64,000 nucleotides of DNA from Psychromonas algicola (GTDB lineage: Bacteria > Pseudomonadota > Gammaproteobacteria > Enterobacterales > Psychromonadaceae): NCBI RefSeq assembly GCF_004378355.1, contig NZ_SNUB01000001.1:62001-126000 (forward strand), given 5' to 3'. The translations under genes and the position numbers were made by a program. Of this stretch, positions 24,522 to 34,638 are shown piece by piece (position 1 is the first letter of the stretch; every line of letters begins with the position of its first letter). The notes below the pieces were generated by a model, which worked only from the letters and a program-made list of their open reading frames with translations, was not told where the DNA came from and searched no databases.

Positions 24522-25676
24522 CTAACTGCCATGCTGGTTAATGGCAGTAATTAAACGCTCTTCAAATACATCAAAGTAGGTCAAAGTATCAAAGGCAGAA
24601 TAAACACTCCAACCTTGTTTTAGCAACATTTTAGCTTTACTCATATCAACTAAAACTGCAATTTGTTGAGCTGGCCACGCAATATCAATCATTAAGGGCA
24701 ACTCTTTTTCCATGACCACAACACCAAGTTCAGGAAGAGGAAGTTTTCTATACTGGCATTTATGTATCAAACCATAAAGCGCCATATCAACACGTTTAAG
24801 CAATAAGGCGTAATCAACAGTTTCAAAGTGTTTTTGTTCTCGTCTTAGTGTGTTGATCTTTAATACTTCAGTATTACTTACATACACTGATTCTCGGCGT
24901 GGATGTTTTTTAAGGCAATCAGCACATAATACTTTTAAGTTAGCACGTTTATTATTAGCTTTATTTCCATTGATATGCAGAGTATGCAGCAGAGTTTTAT
25001 CTGAATGTAAATCTACATGGCATTGTTCACATTTATAATCTAATTCATTTCTTAGTTTAGAAGAAATTGAATACCAATCATCCGTATAATTAGTTGATGA
25101 CTTAGCAATTTTCGCCGGTAAGCTTTTGAAATAAGAACTGTATGTTTCAAAAAACTGGGAAAAGGAAAAGTTCTCAAACACTTGTCGATTAACCGATTCA
25201 GGTTGCGTATTACACCCTTTATAATTAAGAATTTTAAGACAATTTTTACAGGCTTCTAAATCTGTCCCACCTTCTACTTCGCCTTCTGCATCATAACCGA
25301 ATACAGGAAAAGAACCATCAAGACGACTAATCACATCGTAACGTTTAAGGCGCCCTTTTTCCCTCATTAACTCGATGATAGAGCACTCTGCAACGTGAAC
25401 TCGAGTTCCTAACTTACCATTCTTTAAGACTGCTTCTGCATTATCACCTTGATCAGGAATATAAAGCATCACTTGATGGCCGTCGTAATTTAAAACGCCA
25501 TTTGCGCCATCAATTTGGTTGAGGTTAATCCCCTCTCCTAAAATCATTCCACGATTTAATGCTCGACTGATCCCTTCAAGATCGCCAGCGCCACCGTCTA
25601 ATACAAATTCTGTAACAACATATTCTAGTGGTGCGACAGCACGAAATAATTCACTAAAATCAACGTTCAATTTCAT
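24522..25676 (-). CDS. Zinc-finger/HNH-like protein of a ZorAB-type operon
   Basis: This is a cytoplasmic protein of 384 residues. The middle carries an HNH/zinc-ribbon block: CEQC (Cys216, Cys219), LHTLHINGNKANNKRANLKV and CADC (Cys251, Cys254). This keeps the HNH histidine (LHI) and asparagine (ANL). The last His is displaced: CADCLKKH rather than CxxCH. An extra CKNC pair is at 143-146. The C-terminus, MIDIAWPAQQIAVLVDMSKA followed by GWSVYSA, resembles a nuclease-like core. The gene overlaps the MotB-like gene by 4 nt. Zorya type II systems consist of ZorA, ZorB and the HNH protein ZorE in this order; assigning this as a ZorE analogue is inference from architecture. Its effector would be DNA-directed. 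Confidence 0.7.
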   Translation of the reverse strand: MKLNVDFSELFRAVAPLEYVVTEFVLDGGAGDLEGISRALNRGMILGEGINLNQIDGANGVLNYDGHQVMLYIPDQGDNAEAVLKNGKLGTRVHVAECSIIELMREKGRLKRYDVISRLDGSFPVFGYDAEGEVEGGTDLEACKNCLKILNYKGCNTQPESVNRQVFENFSFSQFFETYSSYFKSLPAKIAKSSTNYTDDWYSISSKLRNELDYKCEQCHVDLHSDKTLLHTLHINGNKANNKRANLKVLCADCLKKHPRRESVYVSNTEVLKINTLRREQKHFETVDYALLLKRVDMALYGLIHKCQYRKLPLPELGVVVMEKELPLMIDIAWPAQQIAVLVDMSKAKMLLKQGWSVYSAFDTLTYFDVFEERLITAINQHGS

Positions 25677-26374
25677 CGATGAGCCTCTAAAATTCTTTTT
25701 ATTTGAATATCTGCATTGGTGATTGCTCTAAAAGATACACGTCTTGACATGTTTGGATCTTCAACGCCCTCTCGCATAATTAATCGAGAAGATGAAAACC
25801 CAACAGCCGCGATGTTTGCCTTGATCCAATCAGATTCAGTGGGCATTAAGCTATAACCATACTCTAATACTGAGCGTGTACGTCCTTGTGAAAGCTGCAT
25901 ATTATAAAAATAAGCTTGGGCTTCTGAACTGCCACGTAAACCGCCGCTTGAGGTATGTCCTTCGATACGAATTTCGTCTAAAGAATCTCTGAATGGTGCT
26001 AATACATTAATGTAACGAGGAAAGAAATCTTTTAAAATAGTTTTGTAAGCACTACTTAAACGTGTTTCATTATTAGCGAATAATACATCGGGAGATTGAA
26101 AGTTGAACGCTAATGTTTCTTTATCAATAGTTGCTCCCCATTTATCTAGATCTTTAGAAAACTCTTTCACTAAAGCTTCATAAATAGCCAATTGATTTTC
26201 TTGGTAAGCAACGGCAACATCTTTAATCTTAGTGTTTTCTTTTTGAGTGATCATCATAAATACGATGGCGATAAATAAGAAAACCATCATTAAACCCGCC
26301 ATTAAATCTGACACGGTTAACCAATGCTCACCATTTTCTTGTCTGCGTTTATCAGGGCCGAATAGATTATTCAT
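25673..26374 (-). CDS. MotB/OmpA-like protein (ZorB-like)
   Basis: This is a 233-residue inner-membrane protein with one TM helix (about 18-42) containing the ion-channel aspartate: HWLTVSDLMAGLMMVFLFIA, Asp23. A helical linker leads to a C-terminal OmpA-like peptidoglycan-binding domain (about 100-225) with IRIEGHTSSGG, LSQGRTRSVLEY and a final MSRRVSFRA. It would form the rotor/stator plug with the MotA-like partner, whose stop codon overlaps its start (26374). It is not a flagellar MotB: there are no flagellar genes nearby, and the partner has a very long tail. It resembles ZorB of the Zorya defence system. Confidence 0.82.
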   Translation of the reverse strand: MNNLFGPDKRRQENGEHWLTVSDLMAGLMMVFLFIAIVFMMITQKENTKIKDVAVAYQENQLAIYEALVKEFSKDLDKWGATIDKETLAFNFQSPDVLFANNETRLSSAYKTILKDFFPRYINVLAPFRDSLDEIRIEGHTSSGGLRGSSEAQAYFYNMQLSQGRTRSVLEYGYSLMPTESDWIKANIAAVGFSSSRLIMREGVEDPNMSRRVSFRAITNADIQIKRILEAHR

Positions 26375-27975
26375 TACATTACTCGCTGATTGATAATTTC
26401 GTCCATCGCTTTAGTTAACTTGATATAGTCTTCAACGAATTTACCACTGACTTGAGCCAATGCAAGCCCCATTTCACTCATTACACGGTTAATTTCTTTC
26501 TGCATTGCACTATCTATGAGTTTAAGTTGGCTATCCACAACTTCACCTGCAATACCGCCTTGTTGTTTGATTTGGTCTTCCATTGCATCAAAAGTTCGTT
26601 TCGCTTGGTTTACTTGTTGCAGTGCAACTTCATCAATCACTTCGGCAAGTTTAAGTTGCAACTTATCAGCAGATTTGATCACGGTATCGCGTACAAGCTC
26701 AGTATCAGACACTAGATTTTGATTCGCATCACGCATCGTTGAGGTCATTTGCTGTGCATCATCGACTAATGTGTTGATCATTTCAGCAATAGTTTTATTT
26801 AAACCGCTGACGTTATTCAGGCCCTTTTCAGCTTCTGTTGAAAATTTGTCTAATAAATTATTTGAAGTTGTAATGTGCTTTTTGATGTAATCATCAGATT
26901 CATTTAATAATGAATTATAATGTTCACTTGCTACTGTAACTGCAGCAGAAATATCATTAACCGTTGCCTGCACTTGCTTTTGCATTTGCGGCATCGCTTC
27001 GGTTGCTTTTTCACTCATGTCTTTAAAAACGGCTAAATGGCGTTCTAATTCACCAAGTTGATGTTGGTTTATTTCCATGACTCCTTTTAGTCCGCTCATG
27101 GTTTCAGGAATACTTTTCACCTGCTCACTGATTTGAGCTAATGACGATTGTGATTCTGAAATTGATTCAACACCATGAGAATACTGAGTTCTCATTTCTT
27201 CTAGTTGCGATTTATAATTTTTTTGCCATTCAAGCAAATTTGCAATCGCTTTATTGAGTTGTTTAAAGTTATCACCAAATTGCTCTGTTAAGTTATGGTT
27301 GAAGTCTGCAATAACAATTCTTAATGCCTCAATAACCTGCTTAGTGGCAGATTTAGATAACGTATCAGCAAAATTACCAAGTTGTAACCATAGCTTTTCT
27401 GAAAATTGCGTAAATAACACTTCTTGTTGTTCTGCTTGTTTTTTATCATTTTCTAATAATAATTGTGCATTACTATTTACATCTTCTCGCAAAGATTTCA
27501 ATTCTGAAAATAAAGTAGATTGTTCATCTCCAACCATAGCGCTCTTTAAACTTTTAATCTCAGCAACTTGCTCATTCATGCTTTGTAAAATAGCTTCAGG
27601 TGTTGCGTAAACAATTGTATTTTCATCTTGCAGAGGTTTTAAAAAGGAAAATGTAGACAGTGTTTTAAAGATTAATGAAGAAAAAATACCTAATAAACTT
27701 GTAATAAAAGCAGTTTTTAAACCTGCTAATAGAGGAGGAATACTGGATTCAATATTTGATTGGTCAAAGTCTAGTAGGCCTAAAACGATACCTAGAAATG
27801 TACCAAATATCCCCATGGTAGTCAGTAGCGTTGGTACATAGTGAACAAAGTCGGGCTGCTCATCTTTTTTAGTAAACCAAAGTCCAAAGGCAAAAACGAT
27901 CACCATTAAAATCAAAATAACACTGTTCACAAAGCTAGTATTAAAACTGTGTAACAAACTTTCTAGGATTTCCAT
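26374..27975 (-). CDS. MotA/ExbB-like channel protein with long coiled-coil tail (ZorA-like)
   Basis: This is a 533-residue membrane protein. A first TM helix (about 14-33) is followed by the MotA/TolQ/ExbB core, HYVPTLLTTMGIFGTFLGIV then LGLLDF, with a third helix AFITSLLGIFSSLIFKT. From about residue 150 to the end it is a long helical, Gln/Glu/Lys-rich tail (EQQEVLFTQFSEKLW, QMQKQVQATVNDISAAVTV). ZorA proteins have this plan, in which the cytoplasmic tail senses phage invasion, whereas flagellar MotA is about 290 residues and lacks the tail. It is the first gene of the three-gene operon. A 485-bp intergenic region lies upstream. Confidence 0.82.
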   Translation of the reverse strand: MEILESLLHSFNTSFVNSVILILMVIVFAFGLWFTKKDEQPDFVHYVPTLLTTMGIFGTFLGIVLGLLDFDQSNIESSIPPLLAGLKTAFITSLLGIFSSLIFKTLSTFSFLKPLQDENTIVYATPEAILQSMNEQVAEIKSLKSAMVGDEQSTLFSELKSLREDVNSNAQLLLENDKKQAEQQEVLFTQFSEKLWLQLGNFADTLSKSATKQVIEALRIVIADFNHNLTEQFGDNFKQLNKAIANLLEWQKNYKSQLEEMRTQYSHGVESISESQSSLAQISEQVKSIPETMSGLKGVMEINQHQLGELERHLAVFKDMSEKATEAMPQMQKQVQATVNDISAAVTVASEHYNSLLNESDDYIKKHITTSNNLLDKFSTEAEKGLNNVSGLNKTIAEMINTLVDDAQQMTSTMRDANQNLVSDTELVRDTVIKSADKLQLKLAEVIDEVALQQVNQAKRTFDAMEDQIKQQGGIAGEVVDSQLKLIDSAMQKEINRVMSEMGLALAQVSGKFVEDYIKLTKAMDEIINQRVM

Positions 27976-28460
27976 ATTTACTACCTTTATTTAATTCGTT
28001 TTTATATGGCTTATAATTCAATCGCTTGAAGAAGGATAGCGAAAATTAATGTAATAGAATTTATTTTTGAATTTACCATTTTATTTTCTACTTGGCCGAG
28101 CATTTATAAAACTATAGATGATTTAATTGCATTTTATTATTTGTATTATGTGAATTAAAAACATCTACTTAGCTAGAATTCAAGTAGTTACATTGTGGCA
28201 TCTTTATTGTTTTATTTATATGCTTTAAAGGCAAATTGAAACGCATTTTTAGGGATTTAGTCTCGATATTGATAATTTTATTTAAAAAATATCACCCTCA
28301 TTTAAAATTATCTGCTTTTTAAAAGTGCACGATAGAATTTAAACACCCTCTTTGTTATTCAAATTTATCCATAAAAAGTCGATGATTAAATAAAGTTAAT
28401 CTTAAGCACGATTAAACGTTACTATAGTTAATCTGAATTATTAAATGAAGTTAACGACTT
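27976..28460. other. 485-bp AT-rich intergenic region
   Basis: It separates the divergent ZorA-like and sulfotransferase-like genes. I see no open frame of note, no tRNA and no strong palindrome. It must contain both promoters. Confidence 0.5.
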
Positions 28461-29099
28461 ATGTCTAAAATATTTATTATTGGCCTACCTCGAACAGGCA
28501 CAACGAGTATTAGCGTTGCATTGCTTGAAGCTGGTTTTAAAGTTGCTCATACCGCTTTTTCTCAAGCTACTTTTGAATTAGCTGAAGTTGTCAGTGATGC
28601 GCCTTGTTTTTCAGATTTTGAACAATTAGATCATTTATTTCCAGGTTCGACCTTTGTTTATTTACAAAGAGAACTATCTGAATGGATCCCTTCTATACAG
28701 CGTTTATTGATGAAAATGGAACCTCATTTAATCCCTAAATCAGGACATTTTAACCCAGTTTTAAAACGTTCTTTTTCTGAAACCTTTTCATTGAATAATG
28801 AAAACTTATTATCAGAACAACATTTAACAGATTGTTATCTGAAACATAATCAACACGTTAAGAAGTATTTCAATGGTCGAAATGATTTTATTGAAGTTAA
28901 CTTAAGTGACCCATTGAGCTTACCAACATTGTTCACTTTTTTACGTTTGCCTTTTACTGAAGGTCAAGTATTTCCCCATCTCAATCAAGGTGCACAGGTT
29001 GCAAATTGGAAAGCTTATAAGCATCCTAATAAGATTAACAGCCTAAGTTCAGGAAAGTTACACAGGCGTTTTTTCGATTATCAAACAGGTAGCGTTTAA
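28461..29099 (+). CDS. Sulfotransferase family protein
   Basis: This is a cytoplasmic protein of 212 residues. Its N-terminal IFIIGLPRTGTTSISVALLE is the 5'-phosphosulfate-binding loop of sulfotransferases (PAPS donor). TFVYLQRELSEWIPSIQRLL corresponds to the 3'-phosphate-binding strand and helix (usually RNP/RD..S). A few bacterial proteins of this type act on glycans or lipids; the acceptor here is unknown. It is shorter than typical enzymes (about 250-300) but appears complete, with a TAA stop. It is monocistronic. The ATG is preceded by AAATGAAG. Confidence 0.8.
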   Translation: MSKIFIIGLPRTGTTSISVALLEAGFKVAHTAFSQATFELAEVVSDAPCFSDFEQLDHLFPGSTFVYLQRELSEWIPSIQRLLMKMEPHLIPKSGHFNPVLKRSFSETFSLNNENLLSEQHLTDCYLKHNQHVKKYFNGRNDFIEVNLSDPLSLPTLFTFLRLPFTEGQVFPHLNQGAQVANWKAYKHPNKINSLSSGKLHRRFFDYQTGSV

Positions 29100-29126
29100 T
29101 TTCTATGGTTAATAAAAAATACGCAA

Positions 29127-29861
29127 TTACATTTTCAAATAAAAATCTCTTGTTAAACGGATAAACTCAGCACTATAAGTGTCTTCATTATGAATAATAA
29201 TTTGCTCTCGCTTCATCTCTGGTTGAGCCTTTTGTTTTATTAATTCAATTAATATACGACTCACAGGTTTGTTAAACGTGGTCTTTACATCTGTAAAACG
29301 CATTAACTTAAGTTGATTATTATAACGAGGTTCACTTAGTAGCTTGATAAAAGCTTCGCCCTCTTTTTTAGGCAATACTAAATGAGCTTTACCATTATCT
29401 TCCAATAATAATTCGCAATATTTTAGTAAATCTGAATGAGAAAGTGTACTTGTATGCCTTGCAATGGCTCTTTGTTTATCGTGTGCTTGTTCGCCATCAT
29501 TAAAATAAGGTGGGTTACAAATAATTGATTCGAATCTTGTTCCTTCAGTAATAGATTGTTCAACAAAGTCTTTAATATCAATATGAATGCTATGCAACCT
29601 TTGCTTCCAAGGGCTCTTGTTGTAGTTTTTAGAGGTCGCTTGAAAAGCATTACTTTCTATCTCAACTCCAGTGATCTCAGCAATCGCATTTCGTTGTGCG
29701 CACATAATTGATAACAAACCACTTCCACTTCCAATATCTAAAATATGACGACTTTCTTGTATATCAGCCCAAGCACCTAATAAAATCCCATCAGTACTGA
29801 CAGGCATACCGCAATCAAAGGCATTGATATGAAATTGTTTAAAGGTGAAGTCTTTTGCCAT
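29127..29861 (-). CDS. trmN6: tRNA1(Val) (adenine(37)-N6)-methyltransferase
   Basis: This is a Rossmann-fold methyltransferase of 244 residues, orthologous to E. coli YfiC/TrmN6, which makes m6A37 in tRNA1(Val). Visible motifs are the N-terminal FKQFHINAFDCGMPVSTDGI, the SAM-binding HILDIGSGSGLLSIM and the catalytic NPPY (ICNPPYFNDGEQAHD). The length fits the family (245). The ATG at 29861 precedes this N-terminus exactly. It is monocistronic and convergent with the sulfotransferase gene. Confidence 0.93.
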   Translation of the reverse strand: MAKDFTFKQFHINAFDCGMPVSTDGILLGAWADIQESRHILDIGSGSGLLSIMCAQRNAIAEITGVEIESNAFQATSKNYNKSPWKQRLHSIHIDIKDFVEQSITEGTRFESIICNPPYFNDGEQAHDKQRAIARHTSTLSHSDLLKYCELLLEDNGKAHLVLPKKEGEAFIKLLSEPRYNNQLKLMRFTDVKTTFNKPVSRILIELIKQKAQPEMKREQIIIHNEDTYSAEFIRLTRDFYLKM

Positions 29862-30059
29862 TCTTTGTATGCCTTATCTAAAGCGGTATTGATCGCACTT
29901 GCTAGTTGTTGATTAAGTTCTATGTCATTTTTTATTCGCACTATCATAAGTCTTTTGGGCGTGATTTGACATGATAAGTAGAATCCAATCTGCTATTATC
30001 TTGTTTTATTATTTCGTGCAGATTTTTCTGCTCACTTTGACTTTTTATAAGGTATTTTT

Positions 30060-31163
30060 ATGAGTCTCGCCGACAAAGTATTAGCTGTAAATAACGATCT
30101 ACCTATTCGTACAGATCAGCCGGTCCACAGTGGTAAAGTGCGTTCAGTTTATTGGTTAACAGCTGAAGATAGCAAACGCTTAATTGAAGAAAAAGGTTAT
30201 AACGTACCGACTGACGCACCATTAGCAATTATGGTGATTAGTGATCGTATCTCTGCGTTTGATTGTATTTGGCACGGTGAAGGCGGTATGAATGGAGTTC
30301 CTGGTAAAGGTGCAGCATTAAATGCGATTTCCAATCACTGGTTTAAATTATTTAAAGAGCAAGGTTTAGCAGACAGCCATATTTTAGATATTCCGCATCC
30401 TTTCGTTTGGATTGTTCAAAAAGCACGACCAATAATGATTGAAGCCATTGCGCGTCAATACATTACTGGTTCAATGTGGCGCGCTTATGAAAAAGGTGAG
30501 CGTGAGTTCTGTGGTATTTCTATACCTGAAGGTTTACAAAATAATACTAAATTACCTGAATTATTGATTACCCCTTCTACTAAAGGCATTTTAAAAGGTG
30601 TTCCTGGCGTCCAAGAAGTCGATGATGTGAATATCACTCGTCAAAATATTGAAGATAATTTTGCAGCCTTTAACTTTACCTCCCCTTCTCATATTGATGA
30701 TTACGAAAAATTATTAAAAGAAGGTTTTGATGTGATCAGTGCTGAGTTGGCTAAATTAGATCAAATCTTCGTTGATACAAAATTTGAATTTGGTTATGTG
30801 ACAGACAAAGCGGGCAATGAAAAGCTTATTTATATGGATGAAGTAGGTACTCCAGATTCCTCACGCATATGGGATGGCCAAGCTTACAGTGAAGGTAAAA
30901 TAGTTGAAAACTCTAAAGAAGATTTCCGTCAGCTTTTGCTAAAACATTTCCCAGATCCAGATATTCTTTTAAATAAAGATCGCATGCAAGAACGCTTTGC
31001 ATTAGCAAAAGATAATGCCTTACCGGAATCGGTATTAATGCAAATATCTAAAACTTACACCGGTATTGCAGAAAAAGTTATCGGTAAGAAAATTGTATTG
31101 TCTGAAAACCCTAAACAGGAAATTATTGATATTCTTCGTGAACAATATCAATTAATCGATTAA
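30060..31163 (+). CDS. purC: Phosphoribosylaminoimidazole-succinocarboxamide synthase
   Basis: SAICAR synthase condenses CAIR with aspartate in de novo purine synthesis. The 367-residue form, longer than the 237-residue E. coli enzyme, is the variant found in Vibrio, Shewanella and relatives. Motifs are [44 protein letters not shown], the loop TPSTKG and [15 protein letters not shown]. The ATG at 30060 is preceded by TAAGG. A terminator follows at about 31192. Confidence 0.95.
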   Translation: MSLADKVLAVNNDLPIRTDQPVHSGKVRSVYWLTAEDSKRLIEEKGYNVPTDAPLAIMVISDRISAFDCIWHGEGGMNGVPGKGAALNAISNHWFKLFKEQGLADSHILDIPHPFVWIVQKARPIMIEAIARQYITGSMWRAYEKGEREFCGISIPEGLQNNTKLPELLITPSTKGILKGVPGVQEVDDVNITRQNIEDNFAAFNFTSPSHIDDYEKLLKEGFDVISAELAKLDQIFVDTKFEFGYVTDKAGNEKLIYMDEVGTPDSSRIWDGQAYSEGKIVENSKEDFRQLLLKHFPDPDILLNKDRMQERFALAKDNALPESVLMQISKTYTGIAEKVIGKKIVLSENPKQEIIDILREQYQLID

Positions 31164-31191
31164 TACTGATTATTAAATTAGGGTTATGATG

Positions 31192-31224
31192 AAGCAGGCT
31201 GCAGTTATGTATCCTGCTTTTTTT
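31192..31224 (+). terminator. Terminator after purC
   Basis: AAGCAGG / CCTGCTT pair across a 14-nt loop and are followed by a T-run. Confidence 0.75.
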
Positions 31225-31247
31225 ATATCACAACTTATGGAGGCAAT

Positions 31248-31418
31248 ATGAGTATTGGCTGGGTTATATTTATTATTGTATTAGTGTTAGGGATTATTGT
31301 TAGCAATATTCTATTACTTAAACAAAGCGCAAATATGAAAGTGCCTGAGCATATTCTTAAAGCAGTTAAAGAAAGACAGCAAAAGGAATTGGAAGAAGAA
31401 AATAAAAAGCCCGATTAA
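31248..31418 (+). CDS. DUF2897-type small membrane protein (56 aa)
   Basis: This is a short gene encoding 56 residues. It has a single N-terminal TM helix (SIGWVIFIIVLVLGIIVSNI), the conserved LLLKQSANMKVP segment and an acidic/basic tail. It matches the small DUF2897 family of gammaproteobacteria. A TGGAGG ribosome-binding site lies 7 nt before the ATG. The function is unknown. The hairpin overlapping its end is mainly the terminator of the opposing bamC transcript. Confidence 0.8.
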   Translation: MSIGWVIFIIVLVLGIIVSNILLLKQSANMKVPEHILKAVKERQQKELEEENKKPD

Positions 31419-31434
31419 AAAATAAATCGGGCTT
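31407..31434 (-). terminator. Terminator of the dapA-bamC operon
   Basis: The 10-bp stem AAGCCCGATT / AATCGGGCTT has an 8-nt loop. On the minus strand it is followed by TTTTTATT. It overlaps the stop codon of the DUF2897 gene. Confidence 0.8.
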
Positions 31435-31458
31435 CAGCAGTTATGAAAATTTAAAGAG

Positions 31459-32568
31459 TTATAAAGACTTCTTTTGGACATCCTTACTCAAGGTCACACT
31501 GCGTAATTTTTCCGTGATACTTAAGTATAAATCGGTCACTTCTTGGTCTGATAACACTTTCTTATCAGAGTCCAACCAAATGATAGAAGTTTGCCCATTT
31601 GATAACTCACCAAGCTGTGCAAAATATTCACCAGATTCTAATGTAATTGGATTAAGACCATTTTCAGCCCAGTATGCGGCATCTTGAGGTACAAACTCTA
31701 CCAAGAAATAACCTAGGTTTTTATTTTCTTGTACTGCTTCAAAACTCATTGTGGTCAATAGAGCTGGTAGTTTTTCCCATACATTAATAAACGGAGTATC
31801 AATAATCCACGCGGTTTGGTGGTTATCATCAAAACCTAGTTTAATAGGTAGTGGTTTCTTATTTGAATCTTGTAATGTTTCACTTTCATTTTCTGTATAG
31901 GCAAAAGCTAATAAATCGTTAATAAAGCGAATTTCAATACTGTGTTTAGTACGAGCTTCTAAAATTTGCTTAACAGCAATGCCATCATTTACTTGTTGAT
32001 AATCTTTGACGTCAACACTTAACGAAGCACTACGCCCATCTGCAGCTTCTTCAATGCTTAACGAATAATCTGCTTGTTCACGCACTTCGTTACGTCCATG
32101 ATCCGTAAAGCGTACAATAGGGCCAGTTTCAATAGTTAACGAAGATCGATCAGCTTGTACCGAATTCGCTTTATGAGCAGATAAATATTTAAGGATTAAA
32201 TCCCATACTTTTTGATCCATCTTTTCATCTTGTTTGAATGCATTGAACCAAACTTTTGTTTGGATTGCATCTGGATCAATTGATACACCTTCAATAACGG
32301 CCATTAACTGAACTGGAGGACGAATATCAACATCGATACCGAGCATACCAAATTGTTTTTGCTGCTCTGTTAAAACTGGTATTTGATAAGCATTACGTTG
32401 CTCATCACGAGTGAAATTCCCAGATTTATATTCGTTTGTTAAGGTTGCATTTTCGTAATCAAACGTCCCTTCTGCTTGTGCCCTTTCTTCAAAGCGAGCA
32501 CAAGAGGTAGCAGAAAGAGTAATAAGTATTACGCTAGCAATTTTAGTTAATGGCATTGTTTTTTTCAT
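31459..32568 (-). CDS. bamC: Outer-membrane assembly lipoprotein BamC
   Basis: This is a lipoprotein of the BAM complex, 369 residues. The signal peptide ends in a lipobox-like ATSC (Cys23). The mature N-terminus carries the BamD-binding unstructured region, in place of the E. coli signature, with [20 protein letters not shown] and [15 protein letters not shown]. It is followed by two helix-grip domains ([39 protein letters not shown]). It overlaps dapA by 4 nt (ATGA), the same dapA-bamC order as in E. coli. Confidence 0.9.
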   Translation of the reverse strand: MKKTMPLTKIASVILITLSATSCARFEERAQAEGTFDYENATLTNEYKSGNFTRDEQRNAYQIPVLTEQQKQFGMLGIDVDIRPPVQLMAVIEGVSIDPDAIQTKVWFNAFKQDEKMDQKVWDLILKYLSAHKANSVQADRSSLTIETGPIVRFTDHGRNEVREQADYSLSIEEAADGRSASLSVDVKDYQQVNDGIAVKQILEARTKHSIEIRFINDLLAFAYTENESETLQDSNKKPLPIKLGFDDNHQTAWIIDTPFINVWEKLPALLTTMSFEAVQENKNLGYFLVEFVPQDAAYWAENGLNPITLESGEYFAQLGELSNGQTSIIWLDSDKKVLSDQEVTDLYLSITEKLRSVTLSKDVQKKSL

Positions 32569-33446
32569 GGAAGTAACTTAGCTTCTATTAATGCATCACG
32601 AACACTCTGATGATATTGTTCAGATAGCGTTGTTAAAGGTAAACGTAGCTTAGGCGTAGGGATTAAACCTAACTCAGCACAAGCCCATTTAACCGGAATA
32701 GGGTTAGCTTCTAAAAATAAATTTGTATGTACAGGCAATAATTGCGAATCAATTGCTTTTGCCTTTTCTTTCTCACCATTTAATGCAAACTCGCACATAG
32801 TTGCCATTTCCGCAGGTGCAACGTTTGTTGTCACAGAAATAACACCATGGCCACCTTGCAACATAAAGTCACAACCTGTTTCGTCATCGCCACTGTATAA
32901 AGCAAAATCAGCTGGTAATATAGCTTTTAAATGAGCAAGACGCTCTAAATCACCGGTGGCTTCTTTAATACCGATAATGTTTGGGATCTCAGCTAAACGA
33001 GCGACCGTTTCAGGTAACATATCAACAGCTGTTCTACCTGGTACATTATATAAAATCTGTGGTAATTCAGAAGACTCAGCAATTGCTTTAAAGTGTTGGT
33101 ATAAACCTTCTTGAGTTGGTTTATTGTAATAAGGGGTTACATTCAAACCAGCAACAATACCACTGTTGGTAAATAATTTACTTAGCGCAATCGCTTCAGA
33201 AGTGGAGTTTGCACCATTACCTGCAATCACAGGAATACGTCCAGCCGCAAAACTTATAATTCTTTCAACAACTTTTACATGGTCGTCAACACTAACCGTT
33301 GCCGATTCACCAGTAGTTCCCATCGCCACGATTGCCGCGGTCTTTGATTTAATATGGAATTCAACTAGTTCTTTTAATGCGATGAAATCTATTTCACCAG
33401 TTTCGTCCATTGGGGTCACGAGTGCGACAATACTACCTGTTAACAT
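32565..33446 (-). CDS. dapA: 4-hydroxy-tetrahydrodipicolinate synthase
   Basis: This is a class I aldolase of 293 residues that makes the first committed intermediate of lysine and diaminopimelate synthesis. The TIM-barrel motifs are typical: GTTGESATV (substrate loop), [28 protein letters not shown] with the active-site Tyr, and [11 protein letters not shown] with the Schiff-base Lys. Length and ends match E. coli DapA (292). It is the first gene of the dapA-bamC pair. Confidence 0.96.
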   Translation of the reverse strand: MLTGSIVALVTPMDETGEIDFIALKELVEFHIKSKTAAIVAMGTTGESATVSVDDHVKVVERIISFAAGRIPVIAGNGANSTSEAIALSKLFTNSGIVAGLNVTPYYNKPTQEGLYQHFKAIAESSELPQILYNVPGRTAVDMLPETVARLAEIPNIIGIKEATGDLERLAHLKAILPADFALYSGDDETGCDFMLQGGHGVISVTTNVAPAEMATMCEFALNGEKEKAKAIDSQLLPVHTNLFLEANPIPVKWACAELGLIPTPKLRLPLTTLSEQYHQSVRDALIEAKLLP

Positions 33447-33677
33447 GTAAATGCTCCTTTTGATTAGAACTCAATGTTACTTTTGCAAGCCTTTAAAAAC
33501 AAGAGCTAAACGTCTTGTTCGGTAATATTTATGACTTTGTTGCTGATGCTCACCTTTTTATTTAACAATCGCTTGTTAGTTAAACAAGATAAACCTTAAA
33601 ACTTGCCGAGTTTGCTACTTCAAGTATCATTAGCGGTTATTTTGTTAATTTATTTTTAAAATTATTTAGAGGCTAAC

Positions 33678-34529
33678 ATGCAAACTGATATTTTCAATGT
33701 CACCGCACAGGACTTTCAAGCAGTTGTTGCGCAAGGTTCAATCAGCAAACCTGTGATGGTTATATTCTGGTCTAGCCAATGTAATATTTGCCCAACTTTG
33801 TTACCTGTTATTGAACAGCTACAACGCGAACACGCGAATGGGTTTAGCATCGCGAAAGTAAACTGCGATACCGAGCATCCTTTAGTACAACATTTCGATA
33901 TTAAAAGTGTTCCAACCGTTTATATGTTTGTAAATGGACAAGCGGTTGATGGTTTTGCAGGGGAACAAACTGCATCGGTAATGAATGACTTTATTACTAA
34001 GCATCTACCAGATCCAGCTCTCGCATTATTAGCAGACACGCAAACCTTGTTTGCGCAGGGAAAGATTGAGGAAGCCAAAACAACCATTTTACAAGCTCAA
34101 AAAATAAGTCCTGATGATAATCAAATTAAGTTAACACTAGCACAAATTTATCTTGCTTTAGGTGAATTTGAAAATGCAAAACCTATTTTGAATGCGATTC
34201 CCATGGCCGATCAAAATATGATTTACCATACCTTAATATCGGAATTAGAGCTGGCTGAGCAATCCGCTCAAACTCCTGAAATTACCGCACTCGAAACCGC
34301 ATTAGAAACAGCTGAAGATAAACAATCGATTCAATATCAATTAGCCATTCAATACCATCAAGCAAAGCGATATAAAGACGCATTACACTTGTTGTATTCA
34401 TTGTTATGCAAGGATTTAGGTTATGAGAATGGCGATGCTAAAAAAACAATGTTAGACCTTTTAGCCACCATTGATGATGCTGCTTTAGTATCAGAATATC
34501 GCAGAAAACTTTATAGTTTGCTTTATTAA
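33678..34529 (+). CDS. cnoX: Chaperedoxin CnoX (YbbN): thioredoxin domain plus TPR
   Basis: This is a cytoplasmic protein of 283 residues. The N-terminal thioredoxin domain (about 1-110) has the active-site loop FWSSQCNICPTLLPVIEQL and the cis-Pro region IKSVPTVYMFVNG. The C-terminal TPR-like helices (about 115-283) include KISPDDNQIKLTLAQIYLAL. CnoX holds clients for GroEL and DnaK under oxidative stress. E. coli CnoX has SxxC at the active site; here both cysteines (CNIC) are present, so a redox function is possible. It is monocistronic. The ATG follows TTTAGAGG. Confidence 0.92.
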   Translation: MQTDIFNVTAQDFQAVVAQGSISKPVMVIFWSSQCNICPTLLPVIEQLQREHANGFSIAKVNCDTEHPLVQHFDIKSVPTVYMFVNGQAVDGFAGEQTASVMNDFITKHLPDPALALLADTQTLFAQGKIEEAKTTILQAQKISPDDNQIKLTLAQIYLALGEFENAKPILNAIPMADQNMIYHTLISELELAEQSAQTPEITALETALETAEDKQSIQYQLAIQYHQAKRYKDALHLLYSLLCKDLGYENGDAKKTMLDLLATIDDAALVSEYRRKLYSLLY

Positions 34530-34638
34530 ATTAACAACGTTTAAAGCCGTTGATGTTTTTTAATAAAGAATCTTAATGATACAACTCGTATTATTCAATT
34601 TATAAGAGTAATACGAGCATCAATAATAGACTAAGACA

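Noticed and set aside
25673..27975. Flagellar motAB stator or TonB-system exbBD
   Set aside because: The long coiled-coil tail, the OmpA-type domain and the overlapping HNH-type gene do not fit; no flagellar or tonB genes are nearby.
29777..29947. 56-aa minus-strand open frame (MIVRIKNDIE...) overlapping the start of trmN6
   Set aside because: The first 30 residues look coding-like, but the rest is an out-of-frame reading of trmN6 and there is no strong ribosome site. It could be a decayed upstream gene.
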